Assembly: GCA_964017125.1 (NCBI GenBank)
Contig: OZ024914.1
Span: 15,913,508 to 15,977,507 of the forward strand
Source of the DNA: Flabesymbios commensalis
Lineage: Eukaryota; Annelida; Polychaeta; Terebellida; Flabelligeridae
DNA: 64,000 nt
Direction: 5' to 3'
In this document: in pieces, positions 36,401 to 45,100 of the stretch
How the letters are laid out: each line of letters begins with the position of its first letter
How positions within the stretch are numbered: the first letter of the stretch is position 1
The notes under the pieces: generated by a model
Told to the model about the DNA's origin: nothing
The model's input: only the letters and a program-made list of their open reading frames with translations
The model's database searches: none
Program-made: the position numbers and the translations under genes

Positions 36401-37669
36401 GACTGTAGGTTGTACAGGTGTATATGCACTGGATGAATGATACGGCCAGTCACATAGCTCCACGTGTACAGCTGGTGGGATATGAGAGAGTACATCTGAC
36501 ACTTGGCTTGAAGAAACGCCTAGTGTTTACCGTGAAAGCTGACCAGATGGCGTTGTGGGTGGACGATAAAGTTGGATTCAAAGTATTACCAGGTAATACC
36601 ATTAAATAATTTTGCGTCTTGGAAAACTTTGTAGTTTAATACAATACAATATCTATATTGGAGACATTAAATGTCCTTAAAATATATGTTATGACTTATC
36701 CCCAATAAAGACGTGAACGCGTCTGCTCACACCTATTGACAAAATTTTGACGACAGCTGAGACGGTAGTGATGACAAAAGTGTAAGGTGGGACAGGTATT
36801 TACGCCTGACTGATTTACGACCACATTTAAAACTGCATATAAACAAAATTTAATGTTGTTTCTTATGTAATGCAAAAAGTTATACCGTGTTAAATAATAA
36901 TATGATAATGATATATTAATGTATTAATTAAGCTATACCATCATTTATGCAAAATAATTAACTTTATATGTTTAATTTATTTCATATATGTTGCGATAGT
37001 TTTGCTAATATCATTTCATATTCGAATATAAGTGCATGTCGTGTCTCTTGAAATATGTTTTGTGTTCGAATTTTAGTGCATGCAGTCCCATGCACTTGTT
37101 TTCGAATACTAAGTGCACCTTCAAATATAAGTGCATGCAACTTTATACGCGGGGATAATAATTTGACACTACACTTATTTTTACTAATTACAAAATGACA
37201 TATATGCTATCGATAGTTCTTTTGATCTCCGGTTACCTCAGGTCTGGCCACGACGTAGCCAGAGCTGAGGTGAGGAGATGTCAAAACAACTAGTGACGTC
37301 ACTAGTTGTTTTGATCTCTGGTCAGTTCAGCTCTATCTACGTCGTAGCCAGAGCTGAGCTGAGGAGATATCAAAACAACTAGTGACGTCACTAGTTGTTT
37401 TGATTTCTGCTCAGCTCCCGCCGTAGCCAGAGCTGATCTGATCAGTAATCAACAGAGCTCTCGCAATGTAAAACACAAAGGTTAGTGACTGCATGGTAGG
37501 GTTAATTGTGTATTATCTGAGATGTATTGTCGTTTGATGTATGTATGCTTCTCAACATTTTGTTATTGTTACAGGAGACATGGGGATCAGTGTAGGGGGA
37601 CAACAGCCGTTTCAGAGAGATGACGTAGGCTCCAATACCATACACTCTAAGTTTACTATTCACGAATAA
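21426..37669 (+). CDS. GH3 beta-xylosidase-like enzyme, copy 2 (complete, 11 exons, 737 aa)
   Basis: Secreted family 3 glycoside hydrolase, beta-D-xylosidase-like. Exons: 21426-21742, 26221-26380, 26851-27021, 30127-30218, 30701-30933, 31406-31638, 32689-33001, 33733-33944, 35184-35387, 36409-36592, 37575-37669. Coding length is 2,214 bases, divisible by three. The start was chosen because MVRIVLFSLLCALNVLC is a good signal peptide; an in-frame ATG 36 bases upstream would bury it. Domain order: N-terminal barrel with PFMDPTLSWDKRVDDLVGRL and GCKHFDVHGGP, the nucleophile Asp277 in GYIVSDAGAI (codon 30789-30791), the second alpha/beta domain from about residue 400 with VESEGHDRQYLDLPGKQ as the likely acid/base region, then the fibronectin-III-like domain from about 580 after PLYPFGYGLSYSQF. 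Family length is usually 700-800 residues, so this is full size. It is the tandem paralogue of the upstream gene; exon lengths 2-9 are identical between copies. Confidence 0.92.
23519..23569. repeat. Near-perfect palindrome inside the long-TIR element
   Basis: AACAGGGATATATGCACACC followed by TCCAATGGA and the exact reverse complement. A stem of about 23 base pairs with almost no loop. Confidence 0.9.
24130..24900 (+). repeat. Three 'ACATAGGTGTAGACACC' direct repeats
   Basis: The word CATAGGTGTAGACAC followed by AGAATTGTGATT recurs at about 24150, 24505 and 24835, spaced 340-355 bases. These are sub-repeats within the right arm of the long-TIR element. Confidence 0.7.
25420..25545 (+). repeat. 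Echoes of the end of GH3 exon 1 including its splice donor
   Basis: GCATTCCCTCATTCCATA occurs at 25424 exactly as at the end of exon 1 (about 21706). It is followed by two more degenerate versions, ACCACAGCTTTCCCTCACCC...GACGTTTAGGTGAGACACC and CACAGCGTTCCCTCACTCC. These are non-coding partial duplications of the exon 1 end and donor, now on the far side of the long-TIR element. Confidence 0.7.
25893..26155 (+). mobile_element. Family C hairpin MITE, copy 2
   Basis: Starts TTAACCCTTTCAAGCCTGAA, ends GGGCTTAAAGGGTTAA. The internal stem CACTACAAGCCGCGAATTGC / GCAATTCTCGACTTGTAGTG is nearly perfect. TTAA at both ends fits a TTAA target. Confidence 0.65.
27216..29900 (+). repeat. Composite 'AAAATGGCCG' repeat element in intron 3 of GH3 copy 2
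   Basis: Opens with the inverted pair TAGCTCCCGCCGTCACCG / GAGCGAAGGGAGCTA, then an 8-bp minisatellite, then unique sequence with two TTCGTTTCCGGAGCA words, then about fourteen diverged units of 120-150 bases (CCATTACTATAAAACAAAAT, AGGAGAGGATGCATCTTGAA, CAAAATGGCCGCCTATCGGC, TTTGGTAAACCGTGCTAGAT). It ends with the same 140-base tail as the array in copy 1. Looks like a non-autonomous mobile element with internal tandem repeats. Confidence 0.8.
27433..27488 (+). repeat. 8-bp minisatellite GTTGGGCC x7
   Basis: Seven perfect head-to-tail copies of GTTGGGCC, then GTCCGT. Part of the composite repeat element. Confidence 0.95.
30984..31233 (+). mobile_element. Family A hairpin MITE in intron 5 of GH3 copy 2
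   Basis: Contains CCACTTGAAGTTGTGCCTCG and CACAACTTCGAGCGAGTG, TCAGATTTGTCAAAATGGAG and the shared ATGTCACGTTTTATCTTCGA. Ends are more diverged than in the 35415 copy. Confidence 0.6.
32052..32452 (+). mobile_element. tRNA-derived SINE with conserved central domain
   Basis: Head with A-box-like GCAATGGCTTAGAGCGCGG and B-box-like GGTTTTGAATCCC. The body has CCTTGGGCAAGACACTTCAC and GTAAATGAGTACCTGG, a block I recall as the deeply conserved Nin-type SINE domain of invertebrates. The end is GCGCTATATAAGAACTCAC plus a (TTA)n-like tail. It lies in intron 6 of GH3 copy 2. Confidence 0.75.
33027..33350 (+). mobile_element. Dimeric tRNA-derived SINE, copy 1
   Basis: Two tRNA-like heads in tandem: GAAGTGGTTAAAGCTGCCTG with GGGTTTGAACCC, then GTGACAGAGAGGTAGCGTGC with a degenerate B box. 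Tail: CTCACCATCCTCAGGAGGTT, GGCCTGATTTAGCCTATATA. Same family as 54139-54347 and 56486-56807. It lies in intron 7 of GH3 copy 2. Confidence 0.7.
34392..35040 (+). repeat. 17-bp minisatellite ATTCATTTCTAGTTGTC (about 38 units)
   Basis: Head-to-tail copies with common variants CAGTTC and TAAGTTC in the middle. It occupies most of the end of intron 8 of GH3 copy 2. Confidence 0.95.
35415..35657 (+). mobile_element. Family A hairpin MITE in intron 9 of GH3 copy 2
   Basis: The cleanest copy: ends TTAACCCTTTAACCGCC and GGTGGTTAAAGGTTAA, with the internal stem CCACTTGAAGTTGTG / CACAACTTCAACTGAG around TCTCGCTGACGCGATC. TTAA-like boundaries. Confidence 0.75.
37015..37165 (+). repeat. Family D repeat, copy 2
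   Basis: ATTCGAATATAAGTGCATG twice, in direct order, and TTTATACGCGGGGATAAT at the end. In intron 10 of GH3 copy 2. Confidence 0.5.
37200..37445. repeat. Tandem palindromes centred on TGACGTCA
   Basis: Two copies of a perfect 32-base palindrome (37282-37313 and 37371-37402), half-site CAAAACAACTAGTGAC, with the cAMP-response-element octamer TGACGTCA at the centre. Each is flanked by imperfect inverted GTAGCCAGAGCTGAG / CTCAGCTCTGGC arms. The spacing is 89 bases. It lies in intron 10 of GH3 copy 2, just before the last exon. Confidence 0.8.
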
Positions 37670-37870
37670 ATTTGATTGAGTGAAAAATGTAACTTCAATA
37701 TTAAATTCTTCAGCATTTTCCTTGAAAGTTTTAGAATATTAGTAGAATAATATTAACTATTACATGCATAAACCGTTTAATAGAATATTGTATATGCGTT
37801 GTGATAATATAGACAATTTTATTCCATCAGTTACAAACAGAAATAAACTATATTCTTGTATATTTTGTAT
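37670..37870 (+). promoter_or_regulatory. 3' UTR of GH3 copy 2 with AATAAA signals
   Basis: One AATAAA overlaps the stop codon itself (37665-37670), too early to be the usual site. A second AATAAA at 37842-37847 gives a 3' UTR of about 200 bases and is the more plausible signal. Confidence 0.45.
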
Positions 37871-38212
37871 TTATAACGAGTTTCGAAAACGAAGTAAAGT
37901 TTTACATATTTGTGAATGCGATATCTCACAAAGTACCTCGAAACAACTCGGATTTTATTCCCCATACAAATTTAAAAAAAAATGTCTGAATGTTTAAGTG
38001 ACAGGTCATGTTCGATAGTTTTCGGTTTATTTTACGAAGGAGAGAATGTGGAACAACAGAACGACACTACCAGAAAACTCAGATACGAAATTCGGATAAA
38101 TATTTGCAGTGCACGCCTATGAAAACTAAGCCATCTCAACCGACGTATGTTTGAGATCGTAATAAAACTATTACATTTAAAAATGGGGGTTACTGTGACA
38201 GAGACTTTGACA

Positions 38213-38412
38213 NNNNNNNNNNNNNNNNNNNNNNNNNNNNNNNNNNNNNNNNNNNNNNNNNNNNNNNNNNNNNNNNNNNNNNNNNNNNNNNNNNNNNNNN
38301 NNNNNNNNNNNNNNNNNNNNNNNNNNNNNNNNNNNNNNNNNNNNNNNNNNNNNNNNNNNNNNNNNNNNNNNNNNNNNNNNNNNNNNNNNNNNNNNNNNNN
38401 NNNNNNNNNNNN
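38213..38412. other. Assembly gap (200 N)
   Basis: Exactly 200 undetermined bases, a conventional size for a gap of unknown length. It truncates the receptor-like fragment on its right. The 110 bases on its left show no similarity to the receptor. Confidence 0.99.
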
Positions 38413-38725
38413 CAATATACACGACAAAATAAACAAAAAGTTCATAATGCGAATAATAATTAACATTAGGTTATCTTTTGTCTCACATTTTCCGACGGAG
38501 CATAAATTATCATGTTGTCGGGATTGCTCAAATATGACGGAGAGAATGAGGCAGAGACTAATAACCAGACAACTAAAGATGTCGGGCCTGTCCACTTGAG
38601 AAAACCACATTAATGTTTAAAGGGATAAATAATTTGCAGTAATGAAAATGTGACAAGAGCCGTTTTTGAGATAAAATAAAAAGCACAACAGAAATATGAA
38701 ATATAAATATAGGTTTCAGCATTTC
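38413..38725 (-). pseudogene. Decayed fragment of a second LDLa/LRR-type receptor (TM3-TM5)
   Basis: This stretch is clearly similar at the DNA level to 39240-39540 of the intact receptor and encodes FEQSRQHDNLCSVGKCETKD, matching its second extracellular loop and TM5. Around TM3-TM4 the reading frame is shifted by small indels relative to the intact gene, so the fragment does not look translatable. It stops at a 200-N gap on its downstream side, and similarity ends near 38725 on the other. Either a pseudogene remnant of a tandem duplicate or the visible edge of a misassembled paralogue. Confidence 0.65.
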
Positions 38726-38961
38726 ACTCTGTCATCCACACAAGACAATGTCATTTACAAAACCACCAATTGTAATAACTACATGGCACATGTACTATAT
38801 ACACATTCTCCGATTTTATCAGGAGCCTTTTGGAAACAATTCTTAGCCCAAGTATTGCATTGAATAGTCTATCCCTTTAAAATCTAAACGAGGTGGGAGG
38901 GGTTCAGCTAATTCCATGGCCATTAAACATTGGTCATGAGTACAATTACATATGAGACCAG

Positions 38962-41900
38962 CTATTTCAGCAATGTGAGTATCAATGACAAACACACACT
39001 GACAGGTGATGCGAATAAGAATATTGATTGACAGAAGAAAACCGCGAGCTCGACATTGGCCAGATTCATTATCATCAAACTGAACAAAAAACATACAAAT
39101 GGTAATTGTGATATAATTGGAGTTGTTATTTTCCTTATAACATGACCAGCATTTCTAGATTGTGTCTTGGTGGTTTGCATTCCAGACAAATTAGCTTTCT
39201 GCCGTTTTAAACAAAGGTATGCTTTTGATATTGGCAATATGCACGACAAAATAAAGAAAATGTTCATAATGCAAACAATAATTAATAGTAAGTTATCTTT
39301 TGTCTCACATTTTCCGATGGAACATAAAGAATCCTGTTGTCGGGATTGCTCAAAATATGAGAGAGAAAATGAGGCAGATACTATTAACCAGACAATTAAA
39401 GATGTCGGGCCTGTCCACTTGAGAAAACCACATTGATGTTTGAAGGGATAAATAATTTGCAGTGATAAAAATGAGACAAGAGCCGCCTTAAATAAAATAA
39501 TAAGCAGGATAGAATTATAAAGTATAAGTTTCAGAAACAGACACACAGGACCAACTGTCCAAAACAAAACATTAACTTGAACAACGTCTGCTAAAACTAA
39601 ACCTAAACAGTACAATGCAATCAACATAGCTGCTATCAAGTAGTTAAAAACAATTAAAAAATAGTATTTGTTTTTATTATTTGCTACTCCTCGATTTTTA
39701 TTTCGAGAAAAGGGTTTATTTACCACAGTGAACCTCATCATTGTGACAAGAGACATGAATATTGTCATGATCGAAAGAGAATAAAAAATCATTTTAGTTG
39801 AGTAATTGTTTATCAAAGTAATACATATTTTAGTTTTACTATTAGATGTGCATTTAACGTTTTCGTTAAATATGCAGCACATCATTAAATCTGACACTAT
39901 CACATTAAGTTTGTTATGTAAATCTATAGACAATAAAGTATATATCTGCATGTAATTTGATATAGATCGCATATCGATGTAATGCAGCATAGATGTAATA
40001 TGAGATGTGCTCATTACTATTGAATTTAAAGGATTGCCTTGAACAGATAAAATATACAGTTTTGGTAACAAAAATGAAGTTTCATATTTTATGGTGTTTA
40101 AACGATTGAACGATAAATCTAAAAAGAATAGTTTACTAAACTTATTGGCTTTCAAGAAATGTATCGCAGTAAGCTCGTTATATCTAAAATCTGCAATTAA
40201 TATAAATGACCATGTGTTTGTCTCGTGCAAAAATATGATTTTAGAAATTTGACAAAATGATGCATTTATATAAATCAGCCCATGTATATTGATAGTGTGC
40301 AGATGAAGTATATGCTGAAAACCTTTTAATATCAAGCCTTTTATGTATTTAATGGGAATAGGTGATGTCTCATTTAGCAAATTTTCTAAGTGACATTCTA
40401 CACTGTAACCATCACATGTGCAAGTAGCTGGACATTGATCACAATCCATTTCATCATCCATAGAATACAGACAATTCACTGTGTTATCACATATCTCTTC
40501 ATTACTCACACATCGATTCTCTCCTCGACACTTCAACAATCCTGGACAAGATGTCAACGGGCAAAATGTCTCGTCATCTCCCTCTTTGCAGTCATATTGT
40601 CCGTCACAAACATGTGACATGTGAATACAGTAATACTTGGGACATTTAAACATCCCTGGACAAAGTATATTTCTACAAACACTGCTATACTTTACATGTC
40701 CACAAAGAGTTGTATTAAAGCCAACTCTACATAATTGGTTAATTTGAGAGCAGTGGTCTACATTTCTAGATTGTGCCAGGATATGTTCGGGTTGACTTGT
40801 AGAGTTAACTTCCTTTATTTCCACATGACTATTATTATATTTCAAGCACAGACGCTTTTCCTCAAAATACAAATTAGTAAAATGGCCATACTCCAATTCT
40901 ACGTATGTACTTTTGAATGGAGTATCCCTGTATTTTGCAAAATCTATCCGTTTCATTTTGTAATCAAAACATGAACTCTGCTCATCAATAAATGATAGAT
41001 TGGAGTAAATTCCATCACATATGGTGTGCACGTGGATGATTGTTATTGTTTCCGCAGATGCTTGTAGATAAGGCAATTTAAGAGTTTGGTGTGATCTGTC
41101 ACTCCTATTTCTTGGGCAATTTTTCTCATCACTGCCGTCAAAACAATCTTCTTGAAAATCACAATTATAAAGAAGTAGTATACATGTGCCATCGTTACAT
41201 TTGAACTGGTTATTCAAACAGTCTTCGATGTAGGGTTTGCTCTCTTTTTCACATATTACACCAGTAATGTTCAGACGTTCAGAGCAGGATCTACACTTTA
41301 CCCCCCAACCTTTTGTTTCAGCTGAGGTCGAGTGTCTCATCATCATGTGGGAGGCAAGTGAAGTATCCACAACACTACAAGAGTTATTTGTAGCTGCATA
41401 AAACATGTCTCTCTTAAATCCCACAGATCTCACTTTCAACAATTCTGCGATCATGTAAGGTAAATAATTTTGTGCGGTGTCTGGAGATAACCGTTTACCA
41501 AACAGAATATTAGGTAAAGAATCAGGGAGAATATTTTGCAGATCTATAGGTACTGATCTGCCAAGACCTATACCCATTATAATTCCCCGCTTTAAGACCC
41601 GAGCTGTGCGTGATGGATAATTACGTGGTGCCACTTGAACCCTAAACAATGAAGCATTATGTTTAGAACACATACGCTGAGCTTCATAGTATGATAGAGC
41701 CATATCTGGTCGTGATACAAAAAAACACTTACCAGACCCATTAATCATAAACCAATCAGCATCACATGTGCGATTACCTACCTTTCTCATTGACGTGGTT
41801 GTAGTTTGAAGATGTGGTTCTATATTTTGGCACACATAGGATGCTTCATATTGAGTATCACAATGGATTGCCAGCCATGGGTAAATAGCTAGGCTGGTTT

Positions 41901-42102
41901 GAGTAATGGCAGCGGTACAGTTTTTCAAATGTGATGTGTCAGGCTGCATCAGATCCAAATTCACCACTTGCTTTCTTGTTGTGTTTGTGTATTGACCTAG
42001 TCCCATTGTGTGTGTCGTGATGTTCATAAGCTGATACACTAGAGGATCGTACCAATACGCCACTTGTAATGGTAGTTTATTCAACCAGTGAGTGAAAAAT
42101 CC
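38962..42102 (-). CDS. Receptor exon 3: CTLD end, CTLD2, three LDLa, LRRs, 7TM
   Basis: One uninterrupted 1,046-codon exon. It begins [20 protein letters not shown] and closes the first lectin domain with [19 protein letters not shown]. Domain 2 runs from [16 protein letters not shown] to [11 protein letters not shown]. LDLa 1 has an intact calcium cage ([16 protein letters not shown]); LDLa 2 [16 protein letters not shown]; LDLa 3 [18 protein letters not shown] Cys cap ([14 protein letters not shown]) leads into about four degenerate LRRs ([14 protein letters not shown]). Seven hydrophobic spans follow, with the conserved ECL disulphide candidates CSIGKC in loop 2. The usual Asp in TM2, the DRY motif after TM3 (here SLQIIYPF) and NPxxY in TM7 (here SPVSV) are absent, and the tail ends at TLLK. 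Confidence 0.88.
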   Translation of the reverse strand, partial: GFFTHWLNKLPLQVAYWYDPLVYQLMNITTHTMGLGQYTNTTRKQVVNLDLMQPDTSHLKNCTAAITQTSLAIYPWLAIHCDTQYEASYVCQNIEPHLQTTTTSMRKVGNRTCDADWFMINGSGKCFFVSRPDMALSYYEAQRMCSKHNASLFRVQVAPRNYPSRTARVLKRGIIMGIGLGRSVPIDLQNILPDSLPNILFGKRLSPDTAQNYLPYMIAELLKVRSVGFKRDMFYAATNNSCSVVDTSLASHMMMRHSTSAETKGWGVKCRSCSERLNITGVICEKESKPYIEDCLNNQFKCNDGTCILLLYNCDFQEDCFDGSDEKNCPRNRSDRSHQTLKLPYLQASAETITIIHVHTICDGIYSNLSFIDEQSSCFDYKMKRIDFAKYRDTPFKSTYVELEYGHFTNLYFEEKRLCLKYNNSHVEIKEVNSTSQPEHILAQSRNVDHCSQINQLCRVGFNTTLCGHVKYSSVCRNILCPGMFKCPKYYCIHMSHVCDGQYDCKEGDDETFCPLTSCPGLLKCRGENRCVSNEEICDNTVNCLYSMDDEMDCDQCPATCTCDGYSVECHLENLLNETSPIPIKYIKGLILKGFQHILHLHTINIHGLIYINASFCQISKIIFLHETNTWSFILIADFRYNELTAIHFLKANKFSKLFFLDLSFNRLNTIKYETSFLLPKLYILSVQGNPLNSIVMSTSHITSMLHYIDMRSISNYMQIYTLLSIDLHNKLNVIVSDLMMCCIFNENVKCTSNSKTKICITLINNYSTKMIFYSLSIMTIFMSLVTMMRFTVVNKPFSRNKNRGVANNKNKYYFLIVFNYLIAAMLIALYCLGLVLADVVQVNVLFWTVGPVCLFLKLILYNSILLIILFKAALVSFLSLQIIYPFKHQCGFLKWTGPTSLIVWLIVSASFSLSYFEQSRQQDSLCSIGKCETKDNLLLIIVCIMNIFFILSCILPISKAYLCLKRQKANLSGMQTTKTQSRNAGHVIRKITTPIISQLPFVCFLFSLMIMNLANVELAVFFCQSIFLFASPVSVCLSLILTLLK

Positions 42103-45100
42103 CTGCAATACAATATATTCGTTTTAACACATAAAATACAAATAACACACAAGTAATACCCCAGTCACACATACACGACGCACAGCCCACGCCTTGAGTG
42201 TCAAAAATTGGAGCCGTGCGTCGTTGTGCGTCCGTGAATTTTGTCAGGATATGAGAAGAGCCAGCGAGTTTACGACAAAAATACAACATGCTATAAATAA
42301 ATCAGGTGTATAAATCAGCGAATACACAGCGTTTCGCAACTGCGTTTCGCGTTAGCAGGGTGACAAAGTTAACGAATACATCGCACATTTTTTTCTGACC
42401 TTAAGGCTCAGTCACACATAGTCGACGTACGACCCACGCATTGTAAAATTGACTTTTTTTGCCAGAGCGTCTGTCGTGCGTCGGTCGTGCGTCAGTACTC
42501 GTTACTGGTTCGTGAAGGGCGTGCACTAACGCCATGCATATTTTTGTGCAGTGTAACCGCCAAAGGAAGTTGGGTATCTTTAAAATATTTAACGCATATG
42601 AACGCATAAATGAACACGCCAGAAGACCGCCAGAAACACCTATGGCACGCTAGAACAACGTTATATCAACGCCAAATACGTTTGCTTTGTATCACATGGC
42701 TGGCCGTTGAGGGCGCCAGGCAGTAGCAGGCGATTCGCCTGCCCTACGCTGCATGAGCGCTCGAAGCAAACGTTGGGCACACGTCAGCACTTCATCCAGC
42801 GCTCGAGCAACAGGCTGTGACTATGTTATTTCTGCAGCTTAACCCTTAGAGCTGTGAAGAACGACATTTTATTTTTAATTTTTTCAGGTGGAGTTGCACA
42901 CGATACACAGCTTTAAGCAGGCTTGGGGCGAGTACTGGACAAAAGTACTCGAGTACAAGTACAGGTACTTGAAAAAATGACGAGTACAAGTACAAGTACA
43001 AGTACTGGATTTTCAAAAGTACTTGAGTACAAGTACAAGTACTTTAAAAAGTACTTGAGTACAAGTACCGAGTACTTTGATTGTAAACTCTGATTAATTA
43101 CATAATTTTTTTCAATATGTAATTGATTATAATATATGTTACTTCATGTTGCTATATGTGACCCGATCTGCCAAAATGAGTTTTATTAAGTCGCATTTTG
43201 GCAAACGATGCTAGGGCACAAGCCAAATTGACCTTGATTTGACCTATTTTCTATTTTTACATACGTTTTTACATTTATTTTCATATGACTACTTTCGAAT
43301 CCTAATATTGTGTGGCATAGAAATGGATGTACATGTCAAATTTGTTTTAATAAATATACTTGTTATTGTAATATTAGTCTCATTTACACTACAATTAGTG
43401 ATATTTATTGCTATGTGCATGTTGCCATAGCAACATTCGCTAATAATTAGGAACTATTCATGCAGTGAAAAAAATCATGAGTTGACTATGAAAATATGTG
43501 GCATATTCTTTTAAAATTTACAAAATGTGGAAACTATACGTTTATTATTAAGAAAATGGGGTGGGAATGAATATTTATTCTATTTATTTTATTTTAATAC
43601 AATTGTGTCATATTTTCCAAAAGTTTGAAAATTGCCTTTTTAAATTTCACATGCCATTTTCTCAAAATGACGCAATTGCAGAATTCATATTTCTCTGAGT
43701 TAGTGGAGTCATTTTTTCGGAGTTGAACACGCTACATAGTTGTGTGATATACCATTTTCAAGGTAATTTTGTGTAGGTTCAGGATATCTTAATAACTCCA
43801 ATATCAAAACATGCCACTTACGACTCATTTTGCCAGATCGGGTCACATAAATAGATATATGTGAGTGGTTAAAAAAATATTTTATGGGACAGGCCTATAT
43901 CATAGATATATTGCATATCTGATGCCATGTCCCGGTAGGCCTAAAGGTGGTAAATGTTTGGGCCATTGCCGCCAACATTTGGCCGCCACTAAAATAAACG
44001 TTTGAATGAGCCTGAAGTTCCTGAACACACATTGTGTCATGGAAAAGATCAAGGCTATTAAAGGTAGGCCTACACGGATTAAAATTCTACCCTGAAAATC
44101 TAAAAGACAGTCTCTGCTCACCTGTAAACTAGACAGAACTGCGTTTTGGCTTTGCACGGGCTTTGCGCGGCAGAATTGTTTTGCGATAACAGACACACTT
44201 TAGTTGCTGATTACCGTGATAAAATTATAATCAAATGTATTACCATAATACAGGTAAATCCGTACAAGATTCAGCCCGGGCATACGCTGATATATTAGCA
44301 TATTATTCGTTTAAAAATATATTTTTATGCGATTTATAGGAGGAGCACGTCCTGTTGTGTCTATTTTCATACTCGGTCCGTCATCACATTTTGGGGACGG
44401 AAGGGGTTATATAACGCTGCCGTAGGCCTACAATTGACTCGTTATGTAACCTCACACCTTTAACGCGACACTAACGTGTTCAATTATATTTTTCTCTCAA
44501 TTGCAGCTATGATATTGCTGACTCAATTTCGAGCTTCATATGATAACTATATATATAATGACGATATTGAAAAAAAACAAATAAAAAAAACAATACTGGT
44601 GATCTGACACAATATATATTGTACATTTTAGGGTTGTTTAGTTTGCTAGTCACCTGACGTTTATGGTAAACTTGTACATCATTTCGTCTACTTTTAATTC
44701 GTTCTTGTTTTTAGTATGCACAGCGATCCGATTTTTTTTGAATGGACCGCTTTATAAATGATTTGTAATAATGTTATATAAATAATAGTGGCGTCCCGCA
44801 GTTAAAGGGTGATGTTTGCCTTCTAATTACTTTGGTCATCTTCGCTTGAACAGTACTGCTATATCAGGTGGTAATCCTACGTACTTCTCGGTACAATGCT
44901 GGATAATCCTTGGCCTAATGTCTTGGACGTTGGCCCGGCATTGTAAAGTCACTGAAAACGAGACGTCGCGTTGTCGCGGTCGTGTTTTTTAGTACTTACA
45001 CAACATTGGTAAAGAGTTGTATGAGCTATGGCAGTCTTACATTATCTCAGTCCACACCGTGTCGGTTGAGTGTCTACGCAATTGGGCCAATATTGTTTAA

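Noticed and set aside
38962-42108. Treating the third exon as a complete stand-alone receptor gene
   Set aside because: Its first codon is TTG, not ATG, there is no signal peptide, and it begins in the middle of a C-type lectin domain.
42077-42289. 70-codon minus-strand frame just upstream of receptor exon 3, considered as the true receptor start
   Set aside because: It is in a different frame context, crosses the splice acceptor TTGCAG, and lies in MITE-like sequence; the split lectin domain needs the 59.7-kb exon instead.
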